Source of the DNA: Terriglobia bacterium
GTDB lineage: Bacteria > Acidobacteriota > Terriglobia > JAJPHL01
Direction of reading: 5' to 3'
Length of the DNA: 64,000 bases
Assembly: GCA_021325275.1 (NCBI GenBank)
Contig: JAJPHL010000070.1
Span: 67,387 to 131,386 of the forward strand
This document shows positions 32,571 through 41,080 of this stretch, piece by piece. The notes beneath the pieces are model-generated. The model was not told the DNA's origin, ran no database searches, and was given only the letters and a program-made list of their open reading frames with translations. Within the stretch, counting starts at the first letter, position 1. Each line of letters opens with the position of its first letter. Made by a program: the position numbers and the translations under genes.

Positions 32571-34868
32571 TCAGCGCACGCCGAGCGTCGCGAGCACCGT
32601 TTTGGCTTCGCCGGCCTCCGGCATTTGGGGATCGAGGCGCAGCGCTGTCTCAAGATTGAGCACCGCTTCCTTGATGCGATCGACGCGGCTTTGCGCCACG
32701 CCTAAGTGATAGCGAAACGCCGCGACATTCGGCATCATGCGAACGGCTTCCGACAGCGAATCGAGCGCGGCATATGAGTCGCCGGACAAATGCGTAATCC
32801 ATCCGAACGTATCGGCGAACTCGGGCTTCGTGGGATCGATTTGATGCGCGCGCTTCGCCAAATCCAGCGCGCGCGGCAGATCGTGGAACGACGTCGCCAG
32901 TAGCAGTGCGAAATTGTTCGCCGCGACGGGATCGCGGCTGTCGCACTTGAGCGCCGTTTCGTACAAACCGCGAGCCTTCTCGAGATCGCCGTGCTGCTCG
33001 AAGAGAATCCCCTGAAATGTCCACGCCAGGCAGGAGCGCGGATCGCGCTGCGTGACTTCGGCAAGGAGTCTTGACGCCTCGTCGAAGTGTCCGGATTCGA
33101 ATTCGACCTGCGCGCGGCGCAGCCCGACTGCAAGACTCTCCGGCTGCGCGGCCGCGGCTTTCTCAAGCGACGTGCGCGCGGCGTCAAGCCTTCCGTGATC
33201 CATCTGCAGCCGTGCCAGCGTCAGCCAGTCGCTGGGGCGCTCGGGATGCGCAGCCGTTGCGAGCGCTGCGTGGACGATCGCGCGGTCCGTTTGTCCTTGC
33301 GCCTCGAGTACAGCCATCAGCAACGCACGTGCAGGCTGATACTCCGGCGATTTCTTCACCAACTTCTCAAGATCGTCGCGCAGCGGCGCGCCGTACTTGC
33401 GCAGCAGCGTGGTCATCCCGTAGTTTTCGTAGGCCGGAATAAAATCGGGACGCGCGAGCAGCGCCCGATGCAGCGCGGTTTGTTCAGCGACCGAGAAAGA
33501 GACATTCGCGTCGGCGAGCGCGCGGAAGATCACGATTTCCGGAGCTCCAGCCTGATTCTCCGGCGCGTTGTGCGCCATGTCGAGCGCCGCGTTGTTCGAT
33601 CCCCGCCTCAAGTGGTAGTCGATCAACCACAAGCGCGCGGGCAGCATGTCCGGTTCCAGGTAGAGGGCATGCTCCATCTGCTGCACCGCGACTTGCTCTC
33701 GGCCGGCGCCGTGTTGCGCCAGTCCCAACAGATACGTCGCGGGCACGGAATCCCGGTGATCGCGGACGATGAAATCGAACTCTGCGATCGCTTCGTCGAA
33801 TTCCTTGGCGTCGAGATGCAACACGCCGTTGAGCAGGTGCGCGCCCGAATCCTTGGTGGAGAGAAGTTGCGCCGTCAGTCTCTTCGCGTCGTCGCGGCGT
33901 CCGCCGCGATAGTAAACCGCGGCCAATAAGCTGCGCGTCTGCGTGTCGCCGGAGTTTTTCTTGGCATCCGCTTCCAGCTCGGCCGCCGCCGCCGGCCAAT
34001 CGCCGATTCGGATGTAGTAGGCCGAAAGTGCTCGCGCCGCCTCGCGATTGGCAGGCGCCATTTTCGCCGCTTCGCGGAGATTCTTCTCCGCGCCGGCGCG
34101 ATCGCCCATCTTTCCGTAGAGCGCGCCGAGTTGCATGCGCAAGGCCACATCTTGTGGCTGTCGCGCCAGAATCTCGTTCAAGAGTCCCGCGGCTTTCTCG
34201 CCTTGGCGCGTCAGTTGGTAGAAATTGGCGAGAGCCTTCAGCGAATCGGTCGAGCGGTTGGTGAGCTCGGTCTCGCGGACCAGTGACGCTTCCGCTTCTT
34301 CCGATTTCTGCGAGAACAAATCGAGCGTGGCATCGAGTACGCGCCCTGTAAGATTCGCGGGATCGTCGGAGAGCAGAAGGTCCACTTGCTGGCGCGCGGC
34401 CTCCGGCTTCGATTCCGCGGCTAGCACGGTGGCCAACAGTGCGCGCGCCTCGCTGTGATGCGGATCTCTTTCGAGCACGCGCAGCAAGCGCGTTTCGGCA
34501 AGATCGTATTTTTTCGCGCCGATGAAAAGCTTTGCCAGTTCGATGCGGATCGGCAGACTCACCGAGCTTCCGTAGCGATCGCGCTCCTCCGCCGCGCGCA
34601 GCACGTTATACGCGGGCCGAATTTGTCGCACCTTCAAATCGGCCAGCGCAAGCTGATAGCGCGCTTCCAAATTGTCGGGACTCTGCATCGCGGCGCGCCC
34701 GAATTGTTCCTGCGCATCATCGTAGCGCCCGGCCTTCATGCTCGCGACGCCGGCACGATAGTTTTCTTCGAATGTTGCTTTTTTGCACGCGGAAAAAAGG
34801 ATCAGTGCCGCGGCGAGACAAACAATCGCCGCCCGCGCGGAGCGCCGGGATGTGACAGCGCGATTCAT
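32571..34868 (-). CDS. TPR-repeat lipoprotein, PEP-CTERM-associated type (pair 2)
   Basis: A 765-residue paralogue of 27442-29874. The lipobox is LFSAC, and the next residues KKATFEENYRAGV match pair 1 closely; SLPIRIELAKLFIGAKKYDL and LLSDDPANLTGRVLDATLDL are also shared. TPR units fill the rest. It begins 9 bp after the diacylglycerol-kinase-like gene ends, so it may be the distal gene of the purM-purN-dgkB transcript. It likely helps assemble or export the PEP-CTERM partner downstream, by analogy with PrsT; this is inference. Confidence 0.87.
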   Translation of the reverse strand: MNRAVTSRRSARAAIVCLAAALILFSACKKATFEENYRAGVASMKAGRYDDAQEQFGRAAMQSPDNLEARYQLALADLKVRQIRPAYNVLRAAEERDRYGSSVSLPIRIELAKLFIGAKKYDLAETRLLRVLERDPHHSEARALLATVLAAESKPEAARQQVDLLLSDDPANLTGRVLDATLDLFSQKSEEAEASLVRETELTNRSTDSLKALANFYQLTRQGEKAAGLLNEILARQPQDVALRMQLGALYGKMGDRAGAEKNLREAAKMAPANREAARALSAYYIRIGDWPAAAAELEADAKKNSGDTQTRSLLAAVYYRGGRRDDAKRLTAQLLSTKDSGAHLLNGVLHLDAKEFDEAIAEFDFIVRDHRDSVPATYLLGLAQHGAGREQVAVQQMEHALYLEPDMLPARLWLIDYHLRRGSNNAALDMAHNAPENQAGAPEIVIFRALADANVSFSVAEQTALHRALLARPDFIPAYENYGMTTLLRKYGAPLRDDLEKLVKKSPEYQPARALLMAVLEAQGQTDRAIVHAALATAAHPERPSDWLTLARLQMDHGRLDAARTSLEKAAAAQPESLAVGLRRAQVEFESGHFDEASRLLAEVTQRDPRSCLAWTFQGILFEQHGDLEKARGLYETALKCDSRDPVAANNFALLLATSFHDLPRALDLAKRAHQIDPTKPEFADTFGWITHLSGDSYAALDSLSEAVRMMPNVAAFRYHLGVAQSRVDRIKEAVLNLETALRLDPQMPEAGEAKTVLATLGVR

Positions 34869-34877
34869 GAGGAAACA

Positions 34878-35795
34878 CTAAGGGGCAATCACCGGCAGTG
34901 CCGCAGCGGCGACGGTGACTTTCGCGGGAGTCGTGCCGGCGTACTCGCCGTCAGCGAAAATCTCAAGCGGACGTTCGGCCTCAATCGCGGCCGAGACGGT
35001 TCTCATGCAGGTGACTTCCTCCCGCGCCACATGGGTCCCCTTGAATACTTCGGGAAAACACCACAAAAGCTTGAGTCGCGTCATGCGGCGCACTGCCACG
35101 AGATCGAGCAGGCCATCGGTAAGCTTGGCCGAGGGCGCAATGCGCATCCCTCCGCCGTAGCTCGACGCATTCGCCGCCGCCAGCAGCACGATCGGCCCAC
35201 GGTACTCGCCGCCATCGTGCGTGATGCGCACTTCGGCCGGCGTGAACTCGGCCAGCGCGCGCACCAGCGACCATACATAAAGGGACGTGCCTCGAAATGG
35301 TCCACGATGGCGATTGGCGATGGCGTTGGCGTGGGAGTCGAGGCCGAAGCTCGCGATGCAGGCGAAGTGTCGCGTGGCACGCGCGCATTCCAGGCGGCAC
35401 AAGTCGATCCGGCGAATCGATCCCGTGAACGCGGCCTGCGAAGCCGCGTGAATGTCGAGCGGAATTCCTAAATTGATAGCGAGATCGTTGCCGCTGCCGC
35501 AGGGAATAATTCCGAGGGCCGAGCCCGTTCCGGTGCCATCTAGCCGAACTGCGTCCTTTGATCCGGCGGCGATTCCATTCAATACACGATGGACGGTGCC
35601 GTCGCCGCCCGCGGCGATCACTCGCGCCACGCCCGCCGTTGCCGCGTCGCGCGCCGCGCGCTCGGTGTCGTCCGCGGAAGTTGTTTCGCGAATCTCGACT
35701 CCGGGGGACGCCGCGACTTCTTTCCGAACGATCTCGTGGAATCGCGCGGATCGCCCTCGCCCCGCGGCGGCGTTCAGCAAGACAACGGCGTTCAC
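34878..35795 (-). CDS. Diacylglycerol/lipid kinase family protein
   Basis: A 305-residue DAGK-catalytic-domain protein. The nucleotide motif AAGGDGTVHRVLNGI is near residue 60 and PCGSGNDLA near 97. A C-terminal beta-sandwich with LEIFADGEYAGTTPAKVTV completes the YegS/DgkB shape. Such enzymes phosphorylate diacylglycerol or related lipids. The start is the GTG at 35795 (VNAVVLLNAAAGRGRS), which overlaps the purN stop as GTGA. Coupling of a lipid kinase to purine genes is unusual. Confidence 0.87.
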   Translation of the reverse strand: MNAVVLLNAAAGRGRSARFHEIVRKEVAASPGVEIRETTSADDTERAARDAATAGVARVIAAGGDGTVHRVLNGIAAGSKDAVRLDGTGTGSALGIIPCGSGNDLAINLGIPLDIHAASQAAFTGSIRRIDLCRLECARATRHFACIASFGLDSHANAIANRHRGPFRGTSLYVWSLVRALAEFTPAEVRITHDGGEYRGPIVLLAAANASSYGGGMRIAPSAKLTDGLLDLVAVRRMTRLKLLWCFPEVFKGTHVAREEVTCMRTVSAAIEAERPLEIFADGEYAGTTPAKVTVAAAALPVIAP

Positions 35796-36409
35796 ACCCG
35801 GGCGCCTCGGTTTTGAATCACGCGCCGATTCTCCACACGCACAGCGCCTGCCAACACCAGCCGGATCGCTTCGCTGTAGATCCGATGCTCTTCCTTGAGA
35901 ATGCGCGCCGAAAGCGTCGCTTCCGTGTCGCCGTCTTCTACCGCCACCGCGGCTTGCAGGATGATCGGGCCGTGATCCAAATCCTCGTCGACAAAATGCA
36001 CGGTGCATCCACTGATCTTCACGCCGTGCTCGAGCGCTTGGCGTTGCGCCTCTAATCCGGGAAACGACGGCAAGAGCGACGGATGAATATTCAGCACACG
36101 ATTGGGAAACGCGCGCACAAACACGGGACTCAAGAAGCGCATGAAGCCCGCGAGACACACCAGGTCCGCGCGATGACGGCGCAATTCCTCCACCAGCAGC
36201 GCGTCGTACGCTTCGCGCTCCATTCCGCGCGAGGGAATCGTGACGGCGGGAATCCCAAGCTTTTCAGCGGCTGCAAGTCCGGCCGCGCCGGGACGGTTGC
36301 TGATCACCACCGCAATTTCCGCATCGAGCGCACCCGAGGCGACATTGCGAGCGATCGCCTCAAAGTTCGATCCGCGTCCACTCAGCAAAATGGCGATGCG
36401 TTTTTTCAC
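35792..36409 (-). CDS. purN: Phosphoribosylglycinamide formyltransferase
   Basis: A 205-residue GAR transformylase that adds a formyl group from 10-formyl-tetrahydrofolate at the third step of purine synthesis. It begins VKKRIAILLSGRGSNFEAI. LAGFMRFLSPVF, NIHPSLLPSFPG (Asn and His catalytic) and VDEDLDHGPIILQAAV (catalytic Asp) are all present. The start is GTG 36409, overlapping the purM stop as GTGA; a longer frame to 36619 is antisense-like and rejected. Confidence 0.93.
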   Translation of the reverse strand: MKKRIAILLSGRGSNFEAIARNVASGALDAEIAVVISNRPGAAGLAAAEKLGIPAVTIPSRGMEREAYDALLVEELRRHRADLVCLAGFMRFLSPVFVRAFPNRVLNIHPSLLPSFPGLEAQRQALEHGVKISGCTVHFVDEDLDHGPIILQAAVAVEDGDTEATLSARILKEEHRIYSEAIRLVLAGAVRVENRRVIQNRGARV

Positions 36410-37437
36410 AAGTACTTCACTTCGTGCGCGCCGCGCGCCACGCGGCCTATGACGTAGTGCTTCTCGCGCCGTTTCTTCAAAACCGCTTGCGCCGCCGGCC
36501 ATTTCTTCGGGGGAATTGTCAGCACCATGCCGATGCCCATGTTGAACGCGCGAAACATTTCGTCGCGCTCCACGTTGCCAAGCTTTCGCATGACGGAAAA
36601 AATCGCCGGCACGGGCCATGATCCGACATTGATTTCCAATCCGAGGTTTTTCGGAACCTGGCGCAAGAGATTGCCGGGAAAGCCGCCTCCGGTGACGTGC
36701 GCCGCTCCGTGCAGCAACTCGCGTTGGTGCAATTCTTGAATCGGCCGCAAGTAACTTCGGTGAACGCTCAATAGCGCGGCACCGAGTTTGCCCTTCAGCC
36801 CCGGCACTTGGCTCTCGACCGTGTACCCGCCGATTTCGAAAAACAAGCGCCGCGCCAGCGAGTATCCGTTAGTGTGCAGTCCGCTCGACGACAATCCGAT
36901 CAGTAGATCGCCCGCCGCGACGCGCGCACCGGTGAGAATTCGCTTGCGATCGACGGCCCCGACGATGAATCCGGCGAGATCGTACTCGCCGTCCGCGTAA
37001 AATCCGGGCATCTCGGCGGTTTCGCCGCCGACCAGCGCCATGCCATTCTGTTTGCACGCGACCGCCAAGCCCTCGACGATTCTCGCGGCGACATTCGGCC
37101 GCAGTTTTCCGGTGGCGATGTAGTCGAGAAAGAACAGCGGCGTCGCGCCTTGCACCGCGATGTCGTTCACGCAGTGATTGACCAGATCTTGTCCGATGGT
37201 GTGATGGCGATTCGAAAGAAATGCGACTTTCAGCTTGGTTCCGACGCCGTCGCAACTTGCCACCAACACCGGATCGCGCCAACGGTTGCGATCGAGCGCA
37301 AACAAGCTGCCGAATCCGCCGATTTCCGCCAGCACCGACGGATTGAAAGTGGCGCGCGCCAGCGCCGCGATGCGATGTTTGGCTTGGTCGGCGCGCGCGA
37401 TGTTTACGCCGGCCGATTCGTAGGTAGTGGCTTTCAA
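36406..37437 (-). CDS. purM: Phosphoribosylaminoimidazole synthetase (AIR synthetase)
   Basis: A 343-residue enzyme that closes the imidazole ring of FGAM to give AIR. TTYESAGVNIARAD, ASCDGVGTKLKVA, HCVNDIAVQGATPLFFLDY, ALVGGETAEMPGFY and SSSGLHTNGYSLAR are conserved family blocks. The N-terminus matches the family only if the start is TTG at 37437. A TACACT -10 lies six bases upstream (37444-37449), so the message may be leaderless. It is the first gene of purM-purN-dgkB. Confidence 0.93.
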   Translation of the reverse strand: MKATTYESAGVNIARADQAKHRIAALARATFNPSVLAEIGGFGSLFALDRNRWRDPVLVASCDGVGTKLKVAFLSNRHHTIGQDLVNHCVNDIAVQGATPLFFLDYIATGKLRPNVAARIVEGLAVACKQNGMALVGGETAEMPGFYADGEYDLAGFIVGAVDRKRILTGARVAAGDLLIGLSSSGLHTNGYSLARRLFFEIGGYTVESQVPGLKGKLGAALLSVHRSYLRPIQELHQRELLHGAAHVTGGGFPGNLLRQVPKNLGLEINVGSWPVPAIFSVMRKLGNVERDEMFRAFNMGIGMVLTIPPKKWPAAQAVLKKRREKHYVIGRVARGAHEVKYL

Positions 37438-37441
37438 GCGG

Positions 37442-37469
37442 TCAGTGTAACACAGCGGGGTGACACTGA
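37442..37469. promoter_or_regulatory. Inverted repeat over the purM promoter
   Basis: TCAGTGT at 37442-37448 and ACACTGA at 37463-37469 are exact complements separated by 14 bp, and they overlap the purM -10. It may be a repressor operator. The rest of the 37470-37545 gap has no recognised feature. Confidence 0.4.
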
Positions 37470-37545
37470 TCTGCGAGGCCCTCGATGAGAGCGACCTGCG
37501 AAACCGCGAGTTTGTCTCGCCGAAAACCTGATCGCTTACGATCCG

Positions 37546-38427
37546 CTACGTCAGGATTGAAATCAGTCCCATCTGATTCACTTGATACGCCGCGCCCGTC
37601 AACGCCTGCGTCGACGTGGAGGTCTGATCGAGTTCCGAAGACAATTTCGCGAGATCGGCGCCCGAGACCGCCGACACGTTCTGCGTCAACTGCGTCTCTT
37701 CGGTGCTGAGGAATTGCGACGTGCTGTTCAGCCGCGAGAGCGTGCTTCCGTAAAACGTGGTTTGGGTGTTCACGTAGTGGAACGCGTTCTGCACTTCGGT
37801 AGTGGCGCCGGCAATTCCCTGCCCTGATTGCAGCGCGCTTGCCAAATCCGCCAGCGACTGAAACATGTCGGCGCCCGACCCGGCGAACAACTTGCTTCCG
37901 GGCACGTTGGTGGGCGTGTATTGTCCCGCGGAGATTTGCGCGCTGTTCACGCCGCTGTTCCCTTGATACGTGACGTTCCCGCTCGCGTCCGCGGAGTACG
38001 GCGGCGCGCTCGTCGCGGTTCCGCCGAACAGATACTGCTCTTGAAATTGCGTGTTCGCCAGGCCCATCAACTGCGTGCGAATGCCCGCAATTTCATTGGC
38101 CACCGCTTGGCGGTCGCTATCCGACATGGTGCCGTTCGCGCCTTCGGTGCCAAGCTGGATCGCTTGGGTGAGCACATTGGAAATGGAACTCAATGCCGAC
38201 GACGCCGTTTGAAGCTGCCCTTGCAGAGACGCCACATTGTTGCCGTACTGCGTGTCGGCGCTTTTCTGAAACGTATCTTCCAACACCTGCGTCGCGCCCG
38301 TGGGATTGTCCGACGGCGCGTTGATCGACGAACCGCTGGAGAGTTCCTGCAACAATTTGGCCTGTTGCGCCTGATTGTCATTCAGGTCGGCGGCGAGAAG
38401 ATCGAGCGGACTGCCTGCTACTCTCAA
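37546..38427 (-). CDS. flgL: Flagellar hook-filament junction protein FlgL
   Basis: A 293-residue flagellin-like protein. The N-terminal helix has LLQELSSGSSINAPSDNPTG, the flagellin-family 'G-x-x-I-N-x-P-SDxP' block, and the C-terminal helix carries QTSTSTQALTGAAYQVNQM. FlgL joins the FlgK junction to the filament and is secreted by the flagellar export apparatus. It is the last gene of the flgF-led operon, 17 bp after flgK. Confidence 0.9.
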   Translation of the reverse strand: MRVAGSPLDLLAADLNDNQAQQAKLLQELSSGSSINAPSDNPTGATQVLEDTFQKSADTQYGNNVASLQGQLQTASSALSSISNVLTQAIQLGTEGANGTMSDSDRQAVANEIAGIRTQLMGLANTQFQEQYLFGGTATSAPPYSADASGNVTYQGNSGVNSAQISAGQYTPTNVPGSKLFAGSGADMFQSLADLASALQSGQGIAGATTEVQNAFHYVNTQTTFYGSTLSRLNSTSQFLSTEETQLTQNVSAVSGADLAKLSSELDQTSTSTQALTGAAYQVNQMGLISILT

Positions 38428-38444
38428 CGGAAATTCTCCTTAGT

Positions 38445-39821
38445 TTACGCCGGCGATCCAAGCGTCAGCGCGGTCTGCGTCATTTGATCCACCACTTCGG
38501 CCACCCGCGCCGCGCCCTGATAGGCGCGTTCGAATTGGATCAAGTTGCTGGCTTCTTCGTCCATGTTTACGCCGGAAATCGAGCTGCGCTGCGATTGCAG
38601 TTGCTGCAAGTTCAGGTTCGACGCGGTTTGCGCAGCGGTGGCGTTGGAAATCTGTCCGGCGATTTGCGACACGATCGTCGTATAGGCGGTTTCGGGACTC
38701 TGCCCGTTCACCACGCCTTGATTCACCAACCCGGCCATGGCCGTCGCGTTGCCGTTGCTGCCGGCGGAACCATCGGAGCTGGCGGCGATCAGCGACGGAT
38801 CGTTGATCTGCACGGTCATTTGCGCGGCCGCACCGGAAATGCCGGCGGGCGGCGGCGAGAAAATATTTCCGCCGGGATTTCCGTTCAAATCCGTGCCCGC
38901 GCGATTCTGAGTGTTCACCGAATTCGAGAGGCCCGCGGCGAGTTGGTCGAGACCCTGCTTCAATCCCGTGATCGTTTGGTCGCGCGCCTGAAGCATTCCG
39001 CCGATACTGCCGCCGGAAATCTCGGACGTGAGGTCTTGTCCTTGATCGAAAATGTGTTGCTGACCGTCGGTGGCGCTCAACTGCGTCGCCAGGGCCTGCG
39101 CCGTATTGCCGACCACCAGCGCCGCGCCGTTCGCGGTGCTGACGCTGACTTCGCCGTCGCCGGCATCGGTGACCGACACGCCGACCAGCGACGACAGCGA
39201 ACGAATCGCGTGCGTCCGTTGATCGATCAGCGCGCCGTTGGTGTCGCCGCTTTGCGTTTGCGAGATTTGCACATTGAGCGTCGCGATTTGCTGTGTGAGC
39301 GTGTTCACTTGCTTCACGTCGTTCGCGATTTCTCCGCTCAGCGCAGTCTGCTGTTGGGTCAAACTCTGCGACGTGGTGTTGAATCCTTGCGCCAGATTCT
39401 GCGCGGCCAGCAGGACGCTTTGCCGTGTCGGAGCATCGCTGGGATTCGTGGAGAGCTGTTGCAGCGAGTTGAAGAAACTGGAAATCGCGGATTGCAAACC
39501 GCTGCCCTGCGAATCGTTGAAGAGCGTTTGTGCTTGCTGCGACGCCGACAGGTACGAAGTCAACGACGACTGGTTGGCGTTCTCTTGATTCAGTTGCAAT
39601 TCCAGAACGTTGTCCGTCACCGACTGGACTTGCGCCACTTCCACGCCGCCGCCCACGGCGGAATTCTGATCGGCGCCGGGCACTTCCTTCAACACGGCCA
39701 CTTGCCGCGTGTAACCCGGCGTGTTGACGTTGGCGATGTTGTTGCCGCTCACCTCCAGCGCCTGCTGCTGGGCTTCTAACGCGGAGGTGGCTACATCCAT
39801 GATGCCGAAGAGATTAGACAT
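38445..39821 (-). CDS. flgK: Flagellar hook-associated protein FlgK
   Basis: A 458-residue hook-filament junction protein. The N-terminus has the rod/hook signature ALEVSGNNIANVNTPGYTRQ near residue 20-40, and the C-terminus has the matching coiled helix DEEASNLIQFERAYQGAARV. The ATG at 39821 (MSNLFGIMDVATS) is preferred to a 12-codon upstream extension. It overlaps the flgN-like gene by 8 bp. Confidence 0.93.
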   Translation of the reverse strand: MSNLFGIMDVATSALEAQQQALEVSGNNIANVNTPGYTRQVAVLKEVPGADQNSAVGGGVEVAQVQSVTDNVLELQLNQENANQSSLTSYLSASQQAQTLFNDSQGSGLQSAISSFFNSLQQLSTNPSDAPTRQSVLLAAQNLAQGFNTTSQSLTQQQTALSGEIANDVKQVNTLTQQIATLNVQISQTQSGDTNGALIDQRTHAIRSLSSLVGVSVTDAGDGEVSVSTANGAALVVGNTAQALATQLSATDGQQHIFDQGQDLTSEISGGSIGGMLQARDQTITGLKQGLDQLAAGLSNSVNTQNRAGTDLNGNPGGNIFSPPPAGISGAAAQMTVQINDPSLIAASSDGSAGSNGNATAMAGLVNQGVVNGQSPETAYTTIVSQIAGQISNATAAQTASNLNLQQLQSQRSSISGVNMDEEASNLIQFERAYQGAARVAEVVDQMTQTALTLGSPA

Positions 39822-40200
39822 ATGTTTGGAAGCCTCCGTTGGCCGGCGCCGGCGCATACTGATTTGCGGGAGCGACGATGTTGAGAAGAGTTTTTACGTT
39901 GCGCGCGGAGCGTCGCGCCACACTGCGGAAAATGTGATTGAGCCGGCGAACTTCCAAACGCGCGACGTTGACCGCGCGCTCGAAATCGGCGTCGCCGGGC
40001 AAGGCCGCGGCCGCCGGCATCTGGCGATTCAGCAGCGCCAAATCGTGGCAGTGCGCCTCGAGTTCTTGTGTGTGGAGAAAAATGCGGTCGAGGTTCATCT
40101 CCGCCATGGCGGCGAGACCGCGATTGTAAACGTCAGCCATCGCGCGCAAGGTTTGCACTTGGCGCTCCAGCAGAGTCCGACGGGGGGTATCGGAGGACAT
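39814..40200 (-). CDS. flgN: FlgN-like export chaperone
   Basis: A 128-residue mostly helical protein directly upstream of flgK. FlgN escorts FlgK and FlgL to the export gate. The helices (LLERQVQTLRAMADVYNRG, FERAVNVARLEVRRLNHIFR) and a C-terminus of the form ARNVKTLLNIVAPANQYAP fit the FlgN pattern weakly. The position and 8-bp overlap with flgK give most of the support. Confidence 0.65.
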   Translation of the reverse strand: MSSDTPRRTLLERQVQTLRAMADVYNRGLAAMAEMNLDRIFLHTQELEAHCHDLALLNRQMPAAAALPGDADFERAVNVARLEVRRLNHIFRSVARRSARNVKTLLNIVAPANQYAPAPANGGFQTYV

Positions 40201-40206
40201 ATCACT

Positions 40207-40398
40207 TCAAGCTCGCGTATCGAACGTGTGTTTTTCCGTTTCGTCGCCGGAATCTTCTTCCTCAGCTTCTTCGTCCGGTTCTTCTGGATCGCGACGCTCC
40301 ACGCGGCGACGCGACCTCCAACCCGACCCAGGCTCGTGGCGTTCCAATCCCGGCGAAGGATCGGTGGGCACCGCGCGGTCGAGACGAAGTAACTCCAT
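40207..40398 (-). CDS. Small acidic protein of unknown function in the flagellar operon
   Basis: A 63-residue frame with a good ribosome site (AAGGA, about 7 nt before the ATG). It has an arginine-rich first half and an acidic second half (PEEPDEEAEEEDSGDE). No family is recognised. It lies 27 bp after flgM and 6 bp before flgN in the same direction, so it is almost certainly co-transcribed. A disordered chaperone or regulator is possible. Confidence 0.5.
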   Translation of the reverse strand: MELLRLDRAVPTDPSPGLERHEPGSGWRSRRRVERRDPEEPDEEAEEEDSGDETEKHTFDTRA

Positions 40399-40425
40399 GA
40401 CTACTTCCTTTGCGCAACAAGCCCA

Positions 40426-40698
40426 CTAGGCCGCCGCGCGCAATTCACTCCACATCGCTCCGGCAATCTGGCCGCTCGACCAGCCGCCGTTCGAAAGCGT
40501 ACTCTGTGCGGCGGCCACGCGGCCGGTGCGCACCTCGGGCAGGCTGTCCAGCGAGTCTTGTAACTGCTGCGTCTGCGCGCTGGACGATAGACTCGTTTTG
40601 TCCGAAACCGTTGTCGATCTCGAGGCGCGCGAGCCGCGCGTTTCACCCAGATGCAAATCTGAAGTTGAAGTAATCGAATTGTAGGCGTTCACCGTCAT
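40426..40698 (-). CDS. flgM: Anti-sigma-28 factor FlgM
   Basis: A 90-residue protein, disordered and Ser/Thr-rich in its first half, with a C-terminal helical region (QQLQDSLDSLPEVRTGRVAA, then QIAGAMWSELRAAA) typical of FlgM. FlgM holds sigma-28 until the hook is complete and is then exported. It starts 1 bp after the flgJ-like gene ends. Placement inside the rod/hook operon fits its role in ordering late gene expression. Confidence 0.8.
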   Translation of the reverse strand: MTVNAYNSITSTSDLHLGETRGSRASRSTTVSDKTSLSSSAQTQQLQDSLDSLPEVRTGRVAAAQSTLSNGGWSSGQIAGAMWSELRAAA

Positions 40699-40699
40699 C

Positions 40700-41080
40700 T
40701 TAGTCTCCTCCTTGATGATCGGCAGACCCCTCGCCAGCCTTTAGCGTTTTCTCAGATAAAGATGAATCGGCATCCGGCGGCGATTCGGCTGCCGCATTCG
40801 GGGCCAACTGGTGCAAGATCATTTTCGCGATGCCGAAGCCGCCGCGCGCCGCCACTCCCACGGCGAACGCATGCGACGCCATGTCGCTCAGCGAGTTCCC
40901 CGAGCCGGAATCGTCGCCGGTCTCGGTCTTCATGCCTTTCCAGATTTGCTCCACCATCATCGACTCGAATTCGCGTGCGCCCTTGCGCAGCTTTTCAAGC
41001 TGCGGCCCGGAGATGTTCGTGGCCGCCGCCGCGTGAGTCGAAATGCCGGGATTCGAGATGGAGGCAATGCCGGACATCAC
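40700..41080 (-). CDS. flgJ: FlgJ-type rod-binding protein (no muramidase domain)
   Basis: A 126-residue protein matching the N-terminal rod-capping half of FlgJ: LEKLRKGAREFESMMVEQIW near residues 29-48. The peptidoglycan hydrolase domain found in enterobacterial FlgJ is absent, so another enzyme must open the wall. The reading starts at GTG 41080 or the ATG at 41077; both overlap the flgI stop. Confidence 0.85.
   Translation of the reverse strand: MMSGIASISNPGISTHAAAATNISGPQLEKLRKGAREFESMMVEQIWKGMKTETGDDSGSGNSLSDMASHAFAVGVAARGGFGIAKMILHQLAPNAAAESPPDADSSLSEKTLKAGEGSADHQGGD

Noticed and set aside
26313-34868. Complete exosortase locus
   Set aside because: PEP-CTERM proteins and TPR lipoproteins are present, but no exosortase or EPS synthesis gene was found.
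35796-36158. N-terminal extension of the lipid kinase within purN
   Set aside because: Out-of-frame overlap with a conserved enzyme; the GTGA start fits the family N-terminus.
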